Source: Ruania halotolerans (GTDB taxonomy: Bacteria; Actinomycetota; Actinomycetes; Actinomycetales; Beutenbergiaceae). From it: 64,000 bases of DNA. The stretch is from positions 2,119,380 to 2,183,379 of the forward strand of contig NZ_CP088017.1 in assembly GCF_021049285.1 (NCBI RefSeq), in the 5' to 3' direction. Below, in pieces: positions 9,193-18,245 of this stretch; within the stretch, counting starts at the first letter, position 1; each line of letters opens with the position of its first letter. The notes under the pieces are model-generated. The model worked only from the letters and a program-made list of their open reading frames with translations, did no database searches and had not been told where the DNA came from. The position numbers were made by a program, and so were the translations under genes.

Positions 9193-10719
9193 TCATCGCA
9201 TCCTCGCCGACCTGGCCGAGCCGGCCGGGTCGACCACCCCTGTCTCAGGAGGGCCAGCCTTGTGCACCGACCGAGGCAGCCAGCGCAGGGCAACAAACCC
9301 GAGGATGAGATGCAATGCGCTGGCCGCAGCGACGGCGACGTGCATGCCGGTGAGGAAGGCCGTCTTGGCCGCAGCGATCGAGGTGGTCGCAAGGCCAGGG
9401 AGTTGAAGCGTCTCATCCAGCGTAGGCGCCAACTCGGGTCCTTCGAGGCGGAACACCAACGCCGCCACCGACCCGAGCACCGCTATCCCCAGCGCATTGC
9501 CGATCTCGTTGCTGGTCTCAGCAATCGCACCTGCTGAACCCGCTCGCTCAGGGGGGACCGCGCCGACGGCGGTGTCAGCGACCACCGCGAAGGAGATCCC
9601 ATAGCCGACGCCGGCAATCATCGTGGATGCGACGAACCACCCGACTCCACCCGTGACAGTGGTGAGCAACAGCGCTAGGAGGCCGACGGCGATGGAGGTG
9701 TGGCACACAAGGAGCGCTGTCCGCTTCCCCACGCGATCCACGACGAGCGGTGTGATGATGCAGGTGATCGTGAGCACCACAGCTCCCGGTAGCGTGATGA
9801 GGGCCGCATTCAGGATCGGGATGTTGAGGACCGATTGCAGGTAGATCCCGGATAGGTAGGCGGCCGCCGACCACGCGGCAAGCGGGAGCAGGCCGGTGAT
9901 CACCGCGACAGTGAAGACGCGGTCGCGGAACAGCGAGAAGTCGACGAGCGGACGTTCCAATCGCCGTTGCCGGATCGCGAACCATGTCAGCAGGGCGACG
10001 CCCGCGATCACAGCACCCGCGGCGATGATGGAGATCCCATCGGCCGCAGCATGTTTGAGGCCATAGATCGCCACAAGCAGACCGACGGCGGAGGTCACCA
10101 CGCTCATGGCGTCCACTCGTCCTGGACGAGTGCCGCGCACCTCGCCGAGCAACACCGGTGCTAAGCAGACGAACAGGACGAGGACCGGGACATTGATTAA
10201 GAACACAGACCCCCACCAGAACCGTTCCAGCAGGGCGCCACCGATGACAGGGCCGATCGCGAAACCAGCGGCGAACGCTGCCGCGAAGATGCCAATGGCC
10301 TGAGCTCGACGCTTCGGATCGGTGAACAACTCACTGAGTACCGCCAGGGCGGAGGGGAGCAACGTGGCACCGGCGATCCCCATCAGCGCGCGCGCAGCGA
10401 TCAGCAGCTCCGGTGTGGTGGCGAATGCGGCAGCGGCCGAGCCGATGCCGAACACGGTCGCGCCGATCATGAGCAATCGGAGCCGCCCGTAACGGTCGCC
10501 GATACTCCCGAAGGCGATGAGCAGCGAGCCCACGGCGAATCCGTAGATGTCCAGGATCCACAGCGCTTGATCGGCATCGGGATTGAGGGCCTGGCTGACC
10601 CGGGGCATCGCGAGGAACAACACGGACCCGTCCATGGAGACCAGGAGCACCGGCCCGAGAACCACGAGCAGACCGAGCCAGGATCGGGTGTGTGAGCTGG
10701 GTGAGGCGTGTGCTGTCAT
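9193..10719 (-). CDS. MFS transporter, DHA2 (14-TM drug:H+ antiporter) family
   Basis: A 508-aa integral membrane protein with about 14 hydrophobic segments. The first segments carry the family marks MDGSVLFLAMPRVSQAL (TM1/loop, an acidic residue in the membrane) and GSIGDRYGRLRLLMIG (motif A, loop 2-3). Further on, IGPVIGGALLERFWWGSVFLINVP is the motif C region. Such pumps export drugs, dyes or toxic metabolites using the proton gradient; the substrate here is unknown. ATG 10719 is chosen because upstream codons are not family-like. It is divergent from the XRE/MmyB regulator, and a 12-bp palindrome in the shared 103-bp spacer is the likely operator. Confidence 0.9.
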   Translation of the reverse strand: MTAHASPSSHTRSWLGLLVVLGPVLLVSMDGSVLFLAMPRVSQALNPDADQALWILDIYGFAVGSLLIAFGSIGDRYGRLRLLMIGATVFGIGSAAAAFATTPELLIAARALMGIAGATLLPSALAVLSELFTDPKRRAQAIGIFAAAFAAGFAIGPVIGGALLERFWWGSVFLINVPVLVLFVCLAPVLLGEVRGTRPGRVDAMSVVTSAVGLLVAIYGLKHAAADGISIIAAGAVIAGVALLTWFAIRQRRLERPLVDFSLFRDRVFTVAVITGLLPLAAWSAAAYLSGIYLQSVLNIPILNAALITLPGAVVLTITCIITPLVVDRVGKRTALLVCHTSIAVGLLALLLTTVTGGVGWFVASTMIAGVGYGISFAVVADTAVGAVPPERAGSAGAIAETSNEIGNALGIAVLGSVAALVFRLEGPELAPTLDETLQLPGLATTSIAAAKTAFLTGMHVAVAAASALHLILGFVALRWLPRSVHKAGPPETGVVDPAGSARSARMR

Positions 10720-10766
10720 ACCGGCAACGCTCCAGTCCAGAACCGGCGCGAACCAGACACCTGGTG

Positions 10767-10778
10767 TGGGTATACCCA
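10767..10778. promoter_or_regulatory. 12-bp palindrome, candidate operator between MFS pump and XRE regulator
   Basis: TGGGTATACCCA is a perfect palindrome midway in the 103-bp spacer between the divergently transcribed pump (start 10719) and regulator (start 10823). The position suits a site from which the XRE-family protein controls both promoters. The binding itself is inference. Confidence 0.5.
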
Positions 10779-10822
10779 GCAGATGCAGGCAGGCGCGGGC
10801 ATGTACGCCTAGGCTCCATCGT

Positions 10823-11770
10823 GTGGAGTCCTTGGGAACCTTCTTGAAAAGCCGACGCGATCGGGTCACCCCGGACTCGATCGGGCTACGCACCTATGGG
10901 TCCGCACGACGAGTTCCTGGCCTCCGGCGTGAAGAGGTGGCCCACTTGGCCGGGGTCAGCGCCGGCTACTACACGCGGTTGGAGCAGGGCCAAGCGGAGA
11001 CAGCCTCCAGGCAAGTCCTCGACGCCCTCGCACGAGTGCTCGCTCTGGACGCGGTGGAGATCGCCCACCTGCACAACCTCTCCCGCCAGCCGGCGCGCCT
11101 TGCCCTCGCCGAACCACCTGCGGAGCAGCCGCACCCGCGCGTCCTCGCGCTGCTGGATTCACTGGCCGAGTCAACTCCGGCCGTGGTACTGGGCAGACGC
11201 GGTGACGTACTCGCCTGGAACCGCACCGGACATGCACTGTTCGCCGAGCACGTGAACTTTGATGCGCCTGGGGACCCGGATCGCCGTCCTTCGATCCCAC
11301 GGATGTTCTTCCTCGACGCACTCACCGGTGATCTGCACCGCAACTGGGACGAACTCGCTCGAATCCACGTCGCCTATCTGCGCCTCACTGCCGGGCGATT
11401 CCCCACCGACGCACGGCTGGCAAACCTCATCGGTGAACTCACTATGCGTAGCGACCGGTTTGCGAGGTTGTGGGCAACCGGCGATGTTGCCGACTGCACC
11501 ACTGGGGACATGTACCTCCACCACCCGACCGTCGGTGCCGTGAGCATCGCCTACCAGGTCTGGTTGCAGCCGGACAGCCCCGACCACCGCCTGGAGATCT
11601 ACACCCCGAACGATGCGGCCACGGCGGATGCACTCCATCTCCTTGGCCGACGCTTGCCCGGCGACCAGGACCGCAACGTCCAGGAATCCGCAACCTTCGT
11701 TGCTGGCCGTCGCCCTACACCGCCACGCCCCAGCCACGCAGTGCCATGCGCCACTGCTCCGCCGAACTGA
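10823..11770 (+). CDS. XRE-family helix-turn-helix regulator with MmyB-like ligand-binding domain
   Basis: A 315-aa regulator. The N-terminal HTH (residues about 5-75) contains LGTFLKSRRDRV, RVPGLRREEVAHLAGVSAGYYTRLEQG and QVLDALARVLAL. The C-terminal part (about 95-270) matches the MmyB-like PAS-type ligand-binding domain: VVLGRRGDVLAWNRTGHALF, then a DPRRPSIPRMFFLD-like stretch and YLRLTAGRFPTDARLANLIGEL. GTG 10823 is the likely start because the HTH begins there; no strong ribosome binding site is visible. Family members typically control a divergent transporter or oxidoreductase, here the DHA2 pump. Its last 56 bp overlap the convergent HAD gene. Confidence 0.87.
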   Translation: MESLGTFLKSRRDRVTPDSIGLRTYGSARRVPGLRREEVAHLAGVSAGYYTRLEQGQAETASRQVLDALARVLALDAVEIAHLHNLSRQPARLALAEPPAEQPHPRVLALLDSLAESTPAVVLGRRGDVLAWNRTGHALFAEHVNFDAPGDPDRRPSIPRMFFLDALTGDLHRNWDELARIHVAYLRLTAGRFPTDARLANLIGELTMRSDRFARLWATGDVADCTTGDMYLHHPTVGAVSIAYQVWLQPDSPDHRLEIYTPNDAATADALHLLGRRLPGDQDRNVQESATFVAGRRPTPPRPSHAVPCATAPPN

Positions 11771-12344
11771 AGACCTCCGCGCGTATTCCAGCCGCCCGGG
11801 CTGCCGTCACGTTCGCCGGGCTGTCGTCAGTGAATGCCGTCTGCCCCGGAGTCAGACCAAACCTCTCGATCAGGAGCTGGTAGATCGCTGGATCCGGCTT
11901 CACCAGACCCACCTCGCCCGAAACCAGCACGTCCTCCATCTGCCCGATCGCGGGTGCGGCAGCCACACCGTGGTGGAACGTCTCGGCCGACCAGTTCGTC
12001 AGGCCAAGGACCCGAACTCCGGCCGTCAGCAGATCCTGGACGAGTTCGGCCATCCCCGGGATCGGGCCTGTCAAGGCCGCGTCGAAGCGGTCGACGTAAC
12101 TGTCCATCTGGCGCACGCGATCACCGACCCTCGCGGCGACCTCGGGCCTGATGTCTGCCCACCGCTCCCCCGCATCGAGTCGGCGGTTCAGCACGAAGAA
12201 GTCCAGTTCGTCCAGCAGGTCCTGCGTGCCCTGCTCCCCCAGTTCATCGATCCACACCCGCCGCGGATCCCAGCCCACGATCACCTGCCCCAGATCGAAG
12301 ACCACCGTCTCCACCGAGCCTTCTCGATCAGGATGTACCGTCAC
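11715..12344 (-). CDS. HAD-superfamily hydrolase (IA, YihX-like)
   Basis: A 209-aa cytosolic phosphatase-type protein. Motif I is VVFDLGQVIVGWDPRR, where nucleophile Asp17 is followed by Gly in place of the second Asp (DxG rather than DxD), a variant also seen in YihX-type members. Motif II is LGLTNWS, motif III has Lys in VGLVKPDPAIY, and motif IV is FTDDSPANV. The substrate is unknown; YihX dephosphorylates glucose 1-phosphate, but that cannot be transferred safely. Its 3' end overlaps the convergent XRE gene by 56 bp, so both C-termini come from the same DNA. Confidence 0.85.
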   Translation of the reverse strand: MTVHPDREGSVETVVFDLGQVIVGWDPRRVWIDELGEQGTQDLLDELDFFVLNRRLDAGERWADIRPEVAARVGDRVRQMDSYVDRFDAALTGPIPGMAELVQDLLTAGVRVLGLTNWSAETFHHGVAAAPAIGQMEDVLVSGEVGLVKPDPAIYQLLIERFGLTPGQTAFTDDSPANVTAARAAGIRAEVFSSAEQWRMALRGWGVAV

Positions 12345-12358
12345 GCTCGCCTCCTCTC

Positions 12359-12395
12359 GCTCACCACTGCGCTGCCACGTGGCTCACCACTGCGC
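12359..12395. repeat. Direct repeat of 14 bp upstream of the HAD gene
   Basis: GCTCACCACTGCGC occurs at 12359-12372 and again at 12382-12395, a centre-to-centre distance of 23 bp (about two helical turns). Both copies lie in the 80-bp spacer just upstream of the HAD start at 12344 and downstream of priA in transcription terms. They may be a binding site or a simple duplication. Confidence 0.5.
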
Positions 12396-12424
12396 CAGCC
12401 TCTCTCGATCACGCGTCCGCACAA

Positions 12425-14611
12425 TCAGAGCCGGTCCGGATCAACACGCACCCGCACAGTGCCGGGATCCTTGCGCGCACTGCGCACGGCCGCCGCCTGC
12501 GCGAGGGAACGCCCGAGCACGTCCGCCTGCGCCCGCGGCGCACGCACCAGCAGCCGCACCCACTCACCACCGTCGGGACCGACCTCGTCCACCGGCACCG
12601 GCCCCAAGGTGACCGCGCCGTCGGGAAGGGTGAGCATCGATTCGAAACGTCGAATCGCCGCCGGGTCACCTGTTGCCGCAGCCAACTGCGCCACCGGCGG
12701 GAAGTCGAGTTCGGCCCGCTCATCGAGTTCCCGCTCCGCATGCCCCACCGGATCCCATCGCACCAGGGCCTGCACCGGAACCGGACCGCCGTGGCCGAGC
12801 ACCATCACCTCACCGGAACATCGCACGAGTGCGGCCGCCCGCATCCACCGCCGCAGCGCCTCCACTGACGCACCGAGTTCGGGACGCCCGGTCAGTACCG
12901 CCGCGTCCAGCAACAACCCCGCACGGTAGCCACCGTCCGCCACTGGCTCGGCGCCCGGTGTCGCCACCACCAGGCGGGGCCGATCGTCCACTCGGTCGGT
13001 CACGCCCGTCTCACCACCGGAGACCAGCACCGGCACCCCAGGGAACGCGCGCCCGAGCTCCTCAGCCGTGCGGTCCGAGCCCACTCGCACCGCACGCACC
13101 GTCGTGCCCTCACACACACGGCACTGCCATTGGGTCTGCAGGCGGCCACACCATCGGCAGGTGGGCGTGGCATCGGCACGCGAGACCGCCAACGGACCAT
13201 GGCACTCGCGGCACTGGGCTGGTGTTCGACACGTCTGGCACGCGACCACCGGCAAGTACCCCGACCGTGGCACCTGCACCAGCACGGGACCGTCATGGAG
13301 GCCCGCTCGTACCGTCCGCACCGCCATCCCCGGGATCCGCGCACGGCCTGCAGCACCCTCCCGGTCCAGGTCCACATCACCGGGCGCGACCACCCGCGGC
13401 GTGCGATCTCGGACCACGCTGCGCGGCGCGTGGACCGACCGTGCCCACCCCTCATGAACGAGCACCTGCGCGTGTGGGGTCCGATTGAACCCACCGATCA
13501 ACGCCCCCGCACTCTCCGCGGTGGCTCGCATGGTGAGCACCTCCCGGATGTGTGGATACGGCGCCCGCTGCTCGGTGTGCAAGTCGTCGCCGTCGTCCCA
13601 GCACACCACCAGGCCCAGGTGACGAACGGGGGCGAACGCGGCTGAGCGAGTCCCCACCACCACGTGCGCCTGCCCCGTCAGTGTCAGCAGGTACCGGCGG
13701 TAGCGCGCGGACGCACCCTGATCCGCGGTGAGCACCACGTGTTCGACCTCAGCGGCGTCCAGCGCGTGAGCGAGCAACGCCACATCACGCTGATCCGGGA
13801 GGCACACGACGGCGTCCCGTCCGCTGGACCGGACCGCCCGGATAGCAGCGGTGATGGCCTGCGCCCAGTGCATCCCGCCGGACCGGCCCGGCTCGCCAGT
13901 CACACGCTCAGGATCGGGCGAGCCTGCACCGTCGGGCGATAGCACCGGTGCATCCCATGGCAGAGCAGACCACACCGCCCGCGGGGAGTCCCCGATGGCC
14001 AACCGCCGCAGGAACGCGTCGCCGCCGACGTAGCCGGCCCACGGCATGCGGGCACCGTCCTCCAACTCCGCGATGGGTTCGACTTGTGGATCCGGCAACG
14101 GGTCCGAGCGATGACCGTCAAGCACCGCACCGCTATCAGCCACTGACCACGGAATCCGGCTGTCCCGTTCGGAGTCCAGAGCCGAGAGCACGGCCTTCTC
14201 CGCGGTCGCATGCCGTGGTGGGATGGCCAGCCGCAGCACATCGGTGACTGTGCCCGCGTACCGGCGCGCCACCTGCCGGGCCAGTTCGAGGATCCCGGGA
14301 GTGAGCACCGCCACCGGTGAGACCACCTTGCGTAGCGGTGCCAAGGTGCCGTGATGGGTGGAGGCTGCGGTGCGCCCCACCACGTACCCGTCCCGTTCAG
14401 TGCCCGCGAAGCGCACTTTCACCCGCACCCCCGGGTGGACATCGGTATCCATCGATTCCGGGATGCCGTAGTCGAAGGTGTGATCAAGGTGTGGCAGCGG
14501 CACGTCCACGTAGACCTGGGCGACTGCGCCGAATGCAGGCCGAGCGGTCGTGGGCATACTGCCCGGATCAAGCAGGCTCGGCTGTTCGACGTTCACAGCA
14601 ACAGATCCCAT
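12425..14611 (-). CDS. priA: Primosomal protein PriA, actinobacterial helicase-deficient type
   Basis: Replication-restart protein of 728 aa. The N-terminal 3'-DNA-binding domain is recognisable (VAQVYVDVPLPHLDHTFDYGIP, VHPGVRVKVRFAG). The zinc-binding segment keeps its cysteine pairs: VACQTCRTPAQCRECHGPL, then TCRWCGRLQTQWQCRVCEG. No Walker A GKT and no DEAH box is present in the central region. This matches the known actinobacterial form annotated as probable PriA without helicase motifs, so it may act as a loader rather than a helicase. ATG 14611 is the first good start; ATG 14557 (MPTTARP) is possible. It is followed on the minus strand by accessory genes instead of the usual fmt. Confidence 0.9.
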   Translation of the reverse strand: MGSVAVNVEQPSLLDPGSMPTTARPAFGAVAQVYVDVPLPHLDHTFDYGIPESMDTDVHPGVRVKVRFAGTERDGYVVGRTAASTHHGTLAPLRKVVSPVAVLTPGILELARQVARRYAGTVTDVLRLAIPPRHATAEKAVLSALDSERDSRIPWSVADSGAVLDGHRSDPLPDPQVEPIAELEDGARMPWAGYVGGDAFLRRLAIGDSPRAVWSALPWDAPVLSPDGAGSPDPERVTGEPGRSGGMHWAQAITAAIRAVRSSGRDAVVCLPDQRDVALLAHALDAAEVEHVVLTADQGASARYRRYLLTLTGQAHVVVGTRSAAFAPVRHLGLVVCWDDGDDLHTEQRAPYPHIREVLTMRATAESAGALIGGFNRTPHAQVLVHEGWARSVHAPRSVVRDRTPRVVAPGDVDLDREGAAGRARIPGMAVRTVRAGLHDGPVLVQVPRSGYLPVVACQTCRTPAQCRECHGPLAVSRADATPTCRWCGRLQTQWQCRVCEGTTVRAVRVGSDRTAEELGRAFPGVPVLVSGGETGVTDRVDDRPRLVVATPGAEPVADGGYRAGLLLDAAVLTGRPELGASVEALRRWMRAAALVRCSGEVMVLGHGGPVPVQALVRWDPVGHAERELDERAELDFPPVAQLAAATGDPAAIRRFESMLTLPDGAVTLGPVPVDEVGPDGGEWVRLLVRAPRAQADVLGRSLAQAAAVRSARKDPGTVRVRVDPDRL

Positions 14612-14683
14612 CACGAACAGGTGACATCGTGCAGACTCGCCGAGAGCAGCGCCGTCCCACCTGCCGTCGGCATCGCAGGCGAC

Positions 14684-15907
14684 TCAGGAAAGGCCGGCGA
14701 GTGCCGAACGCAACGCCTCGACCCGGTCCGTGCGCTCCCAGGTGAACTCCGGCAGCTCGCGGCCGAAGTGGCCGTACGTGGACGTGAGCGCGTAGATCGG
14801 GCGCAGCAGGTCGAGTTCCGCAACGATCGCACCCGGGCGGAGGTCGAACACCTCGCTGATCGCACGCGAGATCTGCTCGTTCGGAACGGTCTCAGTACCG
14901 AAGGTCTCCACGTACACGGCAATCGGGTGTGCCCTGCCGATCGCATAGGAGACCTGCACTTCGCACCGGCGAGCCAGACCCGCCGCCACCACATTCTTCG
15001 CCACCCACCGCATCGCATAACTCGCGGAGCGGTCGACTTTCGAGGGGTCCTTCCCGCTGAACGCCCCGCCACCGTGCCGGGACATGCCACCGTAGGTGTC
15101 CACGATGATCTTGCGCCCGGTCAGGCCCGCATCACCCATCGGCCCCCCGATCACGAAGGTGCCGGTGGGGTTCACGAGCAGGGTGTAGCCGGAGACGTCG
15201 ATGCTCAGCTCCTCGGCCACGCGCGCCAACTCGTGCGCCACCACGTGCTCACGGATCGCCGGCTCAAGATCCTCCGCCAACCGCACGTCCGCTTCATGCT
15301 GGGTGGAGACCACCACCGTGTCCACGGCCACCGGCCGATCGCCGTCGTAGGCGATGGTGACCTGGGTCTTACCGTCCGGGCGCAGCCCTTGCACGATCCC
15401 CTGCTTGCGCACGTCGGCGAGGCGGGCGCTGAGCCGGTGTGCGAGCAGGATAGGCAACGGCATCAGCTCACGCGTCTCATCGGTGGCGTATCCGAACATC
15501 AGCCCCTGGTCGCCCGCGCCCTGCTCGTCGTATGTCTGCGCCACGCCGGCTTCGCCACCCTGGTGCCGCAGTTCCCACGACTTGTCGACGCCCTGGGCAA
15601 TATCCGGGGACTGCTGCCCGATCGACAGGGAGATTCCGCAGGAGTGGCCGTCGAAGCCCACCTCGGAGGAGGTGTACCCGATCGCGCTGACCACATCGCG
15701 TACCAACCGCGGGATCTCCACGTAGCTCTCCGTGGTCACCTCACCGGCCACATGCACCAACCCGGTGGTGACGAGGGTCTCCACGGCTACCCGAGACTGC
15801 GGGTCCGCAGCGATCATCGCGTCGAGGATCGAATCGGAGATCCGGTCGGCCACCTTGTCGGGGTGCCCTTCGGTGACGGACTCGGAGGTGAACAGACGGA
15901 TACTCAC
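14684..15907 (-). CDS. metK: S-adenosylmethionine synthetase
   Basis: Makes S-adenosylmethionine from methionine and ATP. The 407-aa protein starts [24 protein letters not shown]. All signature motifs are intact: GHPDK (ATP and Mg), [12 protein letters not shown], and the glycine-rich [16 protein letters not shown]. It starts only 9 bp after the coaBC stop, so it is co-transcribed with coaBC and rpoZ. There is no room for a SAM riboswitch directly upstream. The metK-coaBC-rpoZ-gmk-mihF order is a conserved actinobacterial block. Confidence 0.97.
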   Translation of the reverse strand: MSIRLFTSESVTEGHPDKVADRISDSILDAMIAADPQSRVAVETLVTTGLVHVAGEVTTESYVEIPRLVRDVVSAIGYTSSEVGFDGHSCGISLSIGQQSPDIAQGVDKSWELRHQGGEAGVAQTYDEQGAGDQGLMFGYATDETRELMPLPILLAHRLSARLADVRKQGIVQGLRPDGKTQVTIAYDGDRPVAVDTVVVSTQHEADVRLAEDLEPAIREHVVAHELARVAEELSIDVSGYTLLVNPTGTFVIGGPMGDAGLTGRKIIVDTYGGMSRHGGGAFSGKDPSKVDRSASYAMRWVAKNVVAAGLARRCEVQVSYAIGRAHPIAVYVETFGTETVPNEQISRAISEVFDLRPGAIVAELDLLRPIYALTSTYGHFGRELPEFTWERTDRVEALRSALAGLS

Positions 15908-15916
15908 CCGGGGAGC

Positions 15917-17239
15917 CTACCGCTGCGCGGACCCGTCTCCCCCACCGGCGCCCGCACGGTCCCGGTCCCGGTCCCTGAGAAGATTCACGACGGCGTCCCA
16001 CACCACGGCCGCCACGTCGTCCTTGGAGCCGCTGCCCTGGACCACCTCGGTTCCGTCGGCGTCCAGCAGGTGCACCGCGTTGGGGACGTCCCCAAAGCCT
16101 TGATCCGTGCCGACGGCGTTCACGGCAAGCAGGTCTGCGCCCTTGCGCAGTGCCTTCGCGCGCCCATGCTCGAGCACACTGCCGTGGGCGTCGCCGGTCT
16201 CGGCCGCAAACCCCACCACCACCTGCCCGGGCCTGCGGTCCTGCACGAGAGAGGCGAGGATGTCGGGATTCTGAACCAGTTCAAGGGGCGGGACCACGCC
16301 GTCGTCAGTCTTCTTCGTTTTGGTGGCGTTCGCCGTGGCCGGCCGGAAGTCCGCTACAGCCGCTGCCATCACCAGCACGTGCGCATCCGGTGCGCTGCGG
16401 TGCATCGCCTCGGCCAACTCGGCCGTGGTCTCCACCGCGCTCACGTGCACGCCATCGGGGAGCAGGGATGCGTCGATATTCGCGGCCACCAGCTCCACAT
16501 CGGCTCCGCGACGCGCGGCGGCACGTGCCAGCGCGATCCCCTGCCTGCCGCTCGAGCGGTTGCCGAGGAAGCGGACCGGATCCAGGTATTCGCGGGTGCC
16601 CCCGGCGCTGATCGTGACGCGCAGACCCGTCAGGTCCTGCTCTGTCTCTGAGTTCTGCTGGGTGGCTGAGTCGTGCTGACCTGGGCCGTCCGCGCTGTCG
16701 TCCCGCAGCGTCCCTTCCGCCAGCAACGTCGTGACGGCACGCATCAGATCCTCCGGCTCGGGCATCCGCCCAGGACCGGTGTCGGCTCCGGTGAGCCGGC
16801 CCACCGCCGGATCGAGTACATGCACGCCCCGTTCCCGCAGAAGCGCCACATTGGCGCGCGTGGCGGGGTGCTGCCACATCTCCGTATGCATGGCCGGTGC
16901 CATCAACACCGGGCAGGTCACCGTGAGCAGGGTCGCCGTCAGCAGATCGTCGGCGATCCCGGCAGCGGCTCGAGCCAGCAGATCGGCGGTGGCCGGAGCC
17001 ACGATCACCAGCTCCGCCGCACGGCCCAACCGCACGTGATCGACGGTGTCTGCGCCGTCGAAGACGGAGGTGGTCACGGGTTCGGCGCTGAGCGCCTCCC
17101 AGGTGGGCGCGCCCACGAACTGCAACGCCGCCCGGGTGGGAATCACCCGGACGGCGTGACCGTCCTCCCGCAAGGAGCGCAGCAGGACGGGAACCTTGTA
17201 CGCAGCGATCCCGCCGCTCACACCGAGCAGGATGCGCAT
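15917..17239 (-). CDS. coaBC: Bifunctional phosphopantothenoylcysteine synthetase/decarboxylase CoaBC (Dfp)
   Basis: Catalyses two coenzyme A steps: CTP-dependent ligation of cysteine to 4'-phosphopantothenate, then FMN-dependent decarboxylation. In the 440-aa protein the N-terminal CoaC flavoprotein domain (about 1-185) shows LLGVSGGIAAYK and LMAPAMHTEMW. The C-terminal CoaB domain (from about 215) begins VTISAGGTREYLDPVRFLGNRSSGRQG and includes ELVQNPDIL. The linker (about 185-212) is acidic and Gln/Ser-rich. ATG 17239 (MRILLGVSGG) is the family start; the open frame extends upstream to 17731 across rpoZ, but that part is spurious. It starts 8 bp after the rpoZ stop. Confidence 0.95.
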   Translation of the reverse strand: MRILLGVSGGIAAYKVPVLLRSLREDGHAVRVIPTRAALQFVGAPTWEALSAEPVTTSVFDGADTVDHVRLGRAAELVIVAPATADLLARAAAGIADDLLTATLLTVTCPVLMAPAMHTEMWQHPATRANVALLRERGVHVLDPAVGRLTGADTGPGRMPEPEDLMRAVTTLLAEGTLRDDSADGPGQHDSATQQNSETEQDLTGLRVTISAGGTREYLDPVRFLGNRSSGRQGIALARAAARRGADVELVAANIDASLLPDGVHVSAVETTAELAEAMHRSAPDAHVLVMAAAVADFRPATANATKTKKTDDGVVPPLELVQNPDILASLVQDRRPGQVVVGFAAETGDAHGSVLEHGRAKALRKGADLLAVNAVGTDQGFGDVPNAVHLLDADGTEVVQGSGSKDDVAAVVWDAVVNLLRDRDRDRAGAGGGDGSAQR

Positions 17240-17247
17240 CGGGCGGC

Positions 17248-17511
17248 TCAGTCCTCGGTCTTCTCGCTCGTCAGCAGGCCCTCGTTGATCTCGCGCATCG
17301 CGATCGAGAGGGGCTTCTCCTGCGGCTTGGTTTCCACCAGTGGGCCCACGTACTCCAGCAGGCCCTCGTTCAGCTGCGCGTAGTAGGCGTTGATCTGACG
17401 GGCACGCTTGGCTGAGAAGATCACCAAGGAGTACTTGGAGTCGACGGCCTCGAGCAGGTCGTCGATCGGGGGGTCGGTGATGCCCTCGGGCGCGGCAACG
17501 ATTCCTGACAT
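17248..17511 (-). CDS. rpoZ: RNA polymerase omega subunit
   Basis: Small assembly subunit of RNA polymerase, 87 aa. The core [31 protein letters not shown] is the actinobacterial omega signature, and [20 protein letters not shown] is the conserved C-terminal helix. ATG 17511 is the family start. It lies 80 bp downstream of gmk and 8 bp upstream of coaBC. Confidence 0.95.
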   Translation of the reverse strand: MSGIVAAPEGITDPPIDDLLEAVDSKYSLVIFSAKRARQINAYYAQLNEGLLEYVGPLVETKPQEKPLSIAMREINEGLLTSEKTED

Positions 17512-17591
17512 TGTGGTCCTTCGCATTCGTCGGTGTGGCGCAGGTGAGCAGGCGCGATGATTCGCGCGGTGCGCACTGCCAGCCCTCCATG

Positions 17592-18245
17592 TTACCTGGT
17601 TTGCCGGGGGCTCCGGCCGAGCGGCGCGCGGGGGCGCCGGGACGACTCGGCCCCGGATCCTCCGAATCGGCCGTCCGGGCCGCATCCCATGAGTGCCACG
17701 AGTTCGTCGGTGGCGCGTGACACGTCGTCATTGACGATCGTGTGATCGAACTCCGCGGCGGCGGCCAACTCCACCTGCGCCGTCACCAGTCGTCGCTCCC
17801 GCTCCTCGGCATCCTCGGTCCCGCGGCCCTCAAGACGCCGGACCAGTTCTTCCCAGCTCGGTGGGGCGAGGAAGACGAACTGTGCCTCGGGCATCGTCTG
17901 CCGTACCTGGCGTGCACCCTGCAGATCGATCTCCAGCAGCGCTGGCCTCCCGGCAGCCAGCCGATCCTCCACCGGACCCCTCGGGGTGCCGTAGGAGTGG
18001 CGTCCGTGGACCACGGCCCACTCGAGGAAGTCCCCGTCACTGACCATCTGCGCAAACTGTTCGGGTGGGAGGAAGTGATAGTGAACTCCATCCACCTCCC
18101 CCGGCCGCGGCGGGCGGGTGGTTGCCGAGATGGAGAGCCAGACCTGCGGATACCGGTGGCGGACGTCGGCCGAAACGGTGCCCTTCCCGACAGCTGTGGG
18201 GCCCGCCAGCACGGTCAGACGTGCACGGTCAGAGCGCTCAGCCAA
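17592..18245 (-). CDS. gmk: Guanylate kinase
   Basis: Phosphorylates GMP to GDP. The 217-aa protein has a P-loop GPTAVGKGT (15-23), the GMP-binding [21 protein letters not shown] and [18 protein letters not shown], and [13 protein letters not shown]. The last ~25 residues are a basic Ser/Arg-rich tail beyond the usual fold. The 5' end overlaps mihF by 8 bp, the typical mihF-gmk pairing in this phylum. Confidence 0.96.
   Translation of the reverse strand: MAERSDRARLTVLAGPTAVGKGTVSADVRHRYPQVWLSISATTRPPRPGEVDGVHYHFLPPEQFAQMVSDGDFLEWAVVHGRHSYGTPRGPVEDRLAAGRPALLEIDLQGARQVRQTMPEAQFVFLAPPSWEELVRRLEGRGTEDAEERERRLVTAQVELAAAAEFDHTIVNDDVSRATDELVALMGCGPDGRFGGSGAESSRRPRAPLGRSPRQTR

Noticed and set aside
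15908-15916. Possible SAM riboswitch before metK
   Set aside because: Only 9 bp separate coaBC and metK, and no SAM riboswitch-like structure is visible.
14351-16651. Long plus-strand open frame opposite metK and coaBC
   Set aside because: Shadow of two well-supported genes; no domain or ribosome binding site.
17240-17731. N-terminal extension of coaBC across rpoZ
   Set aside because: The extension overlaps rpoZ and part of gmk's end in another frame and has no similarity to the CoaBC family, which starts at MRILLGVSGG.
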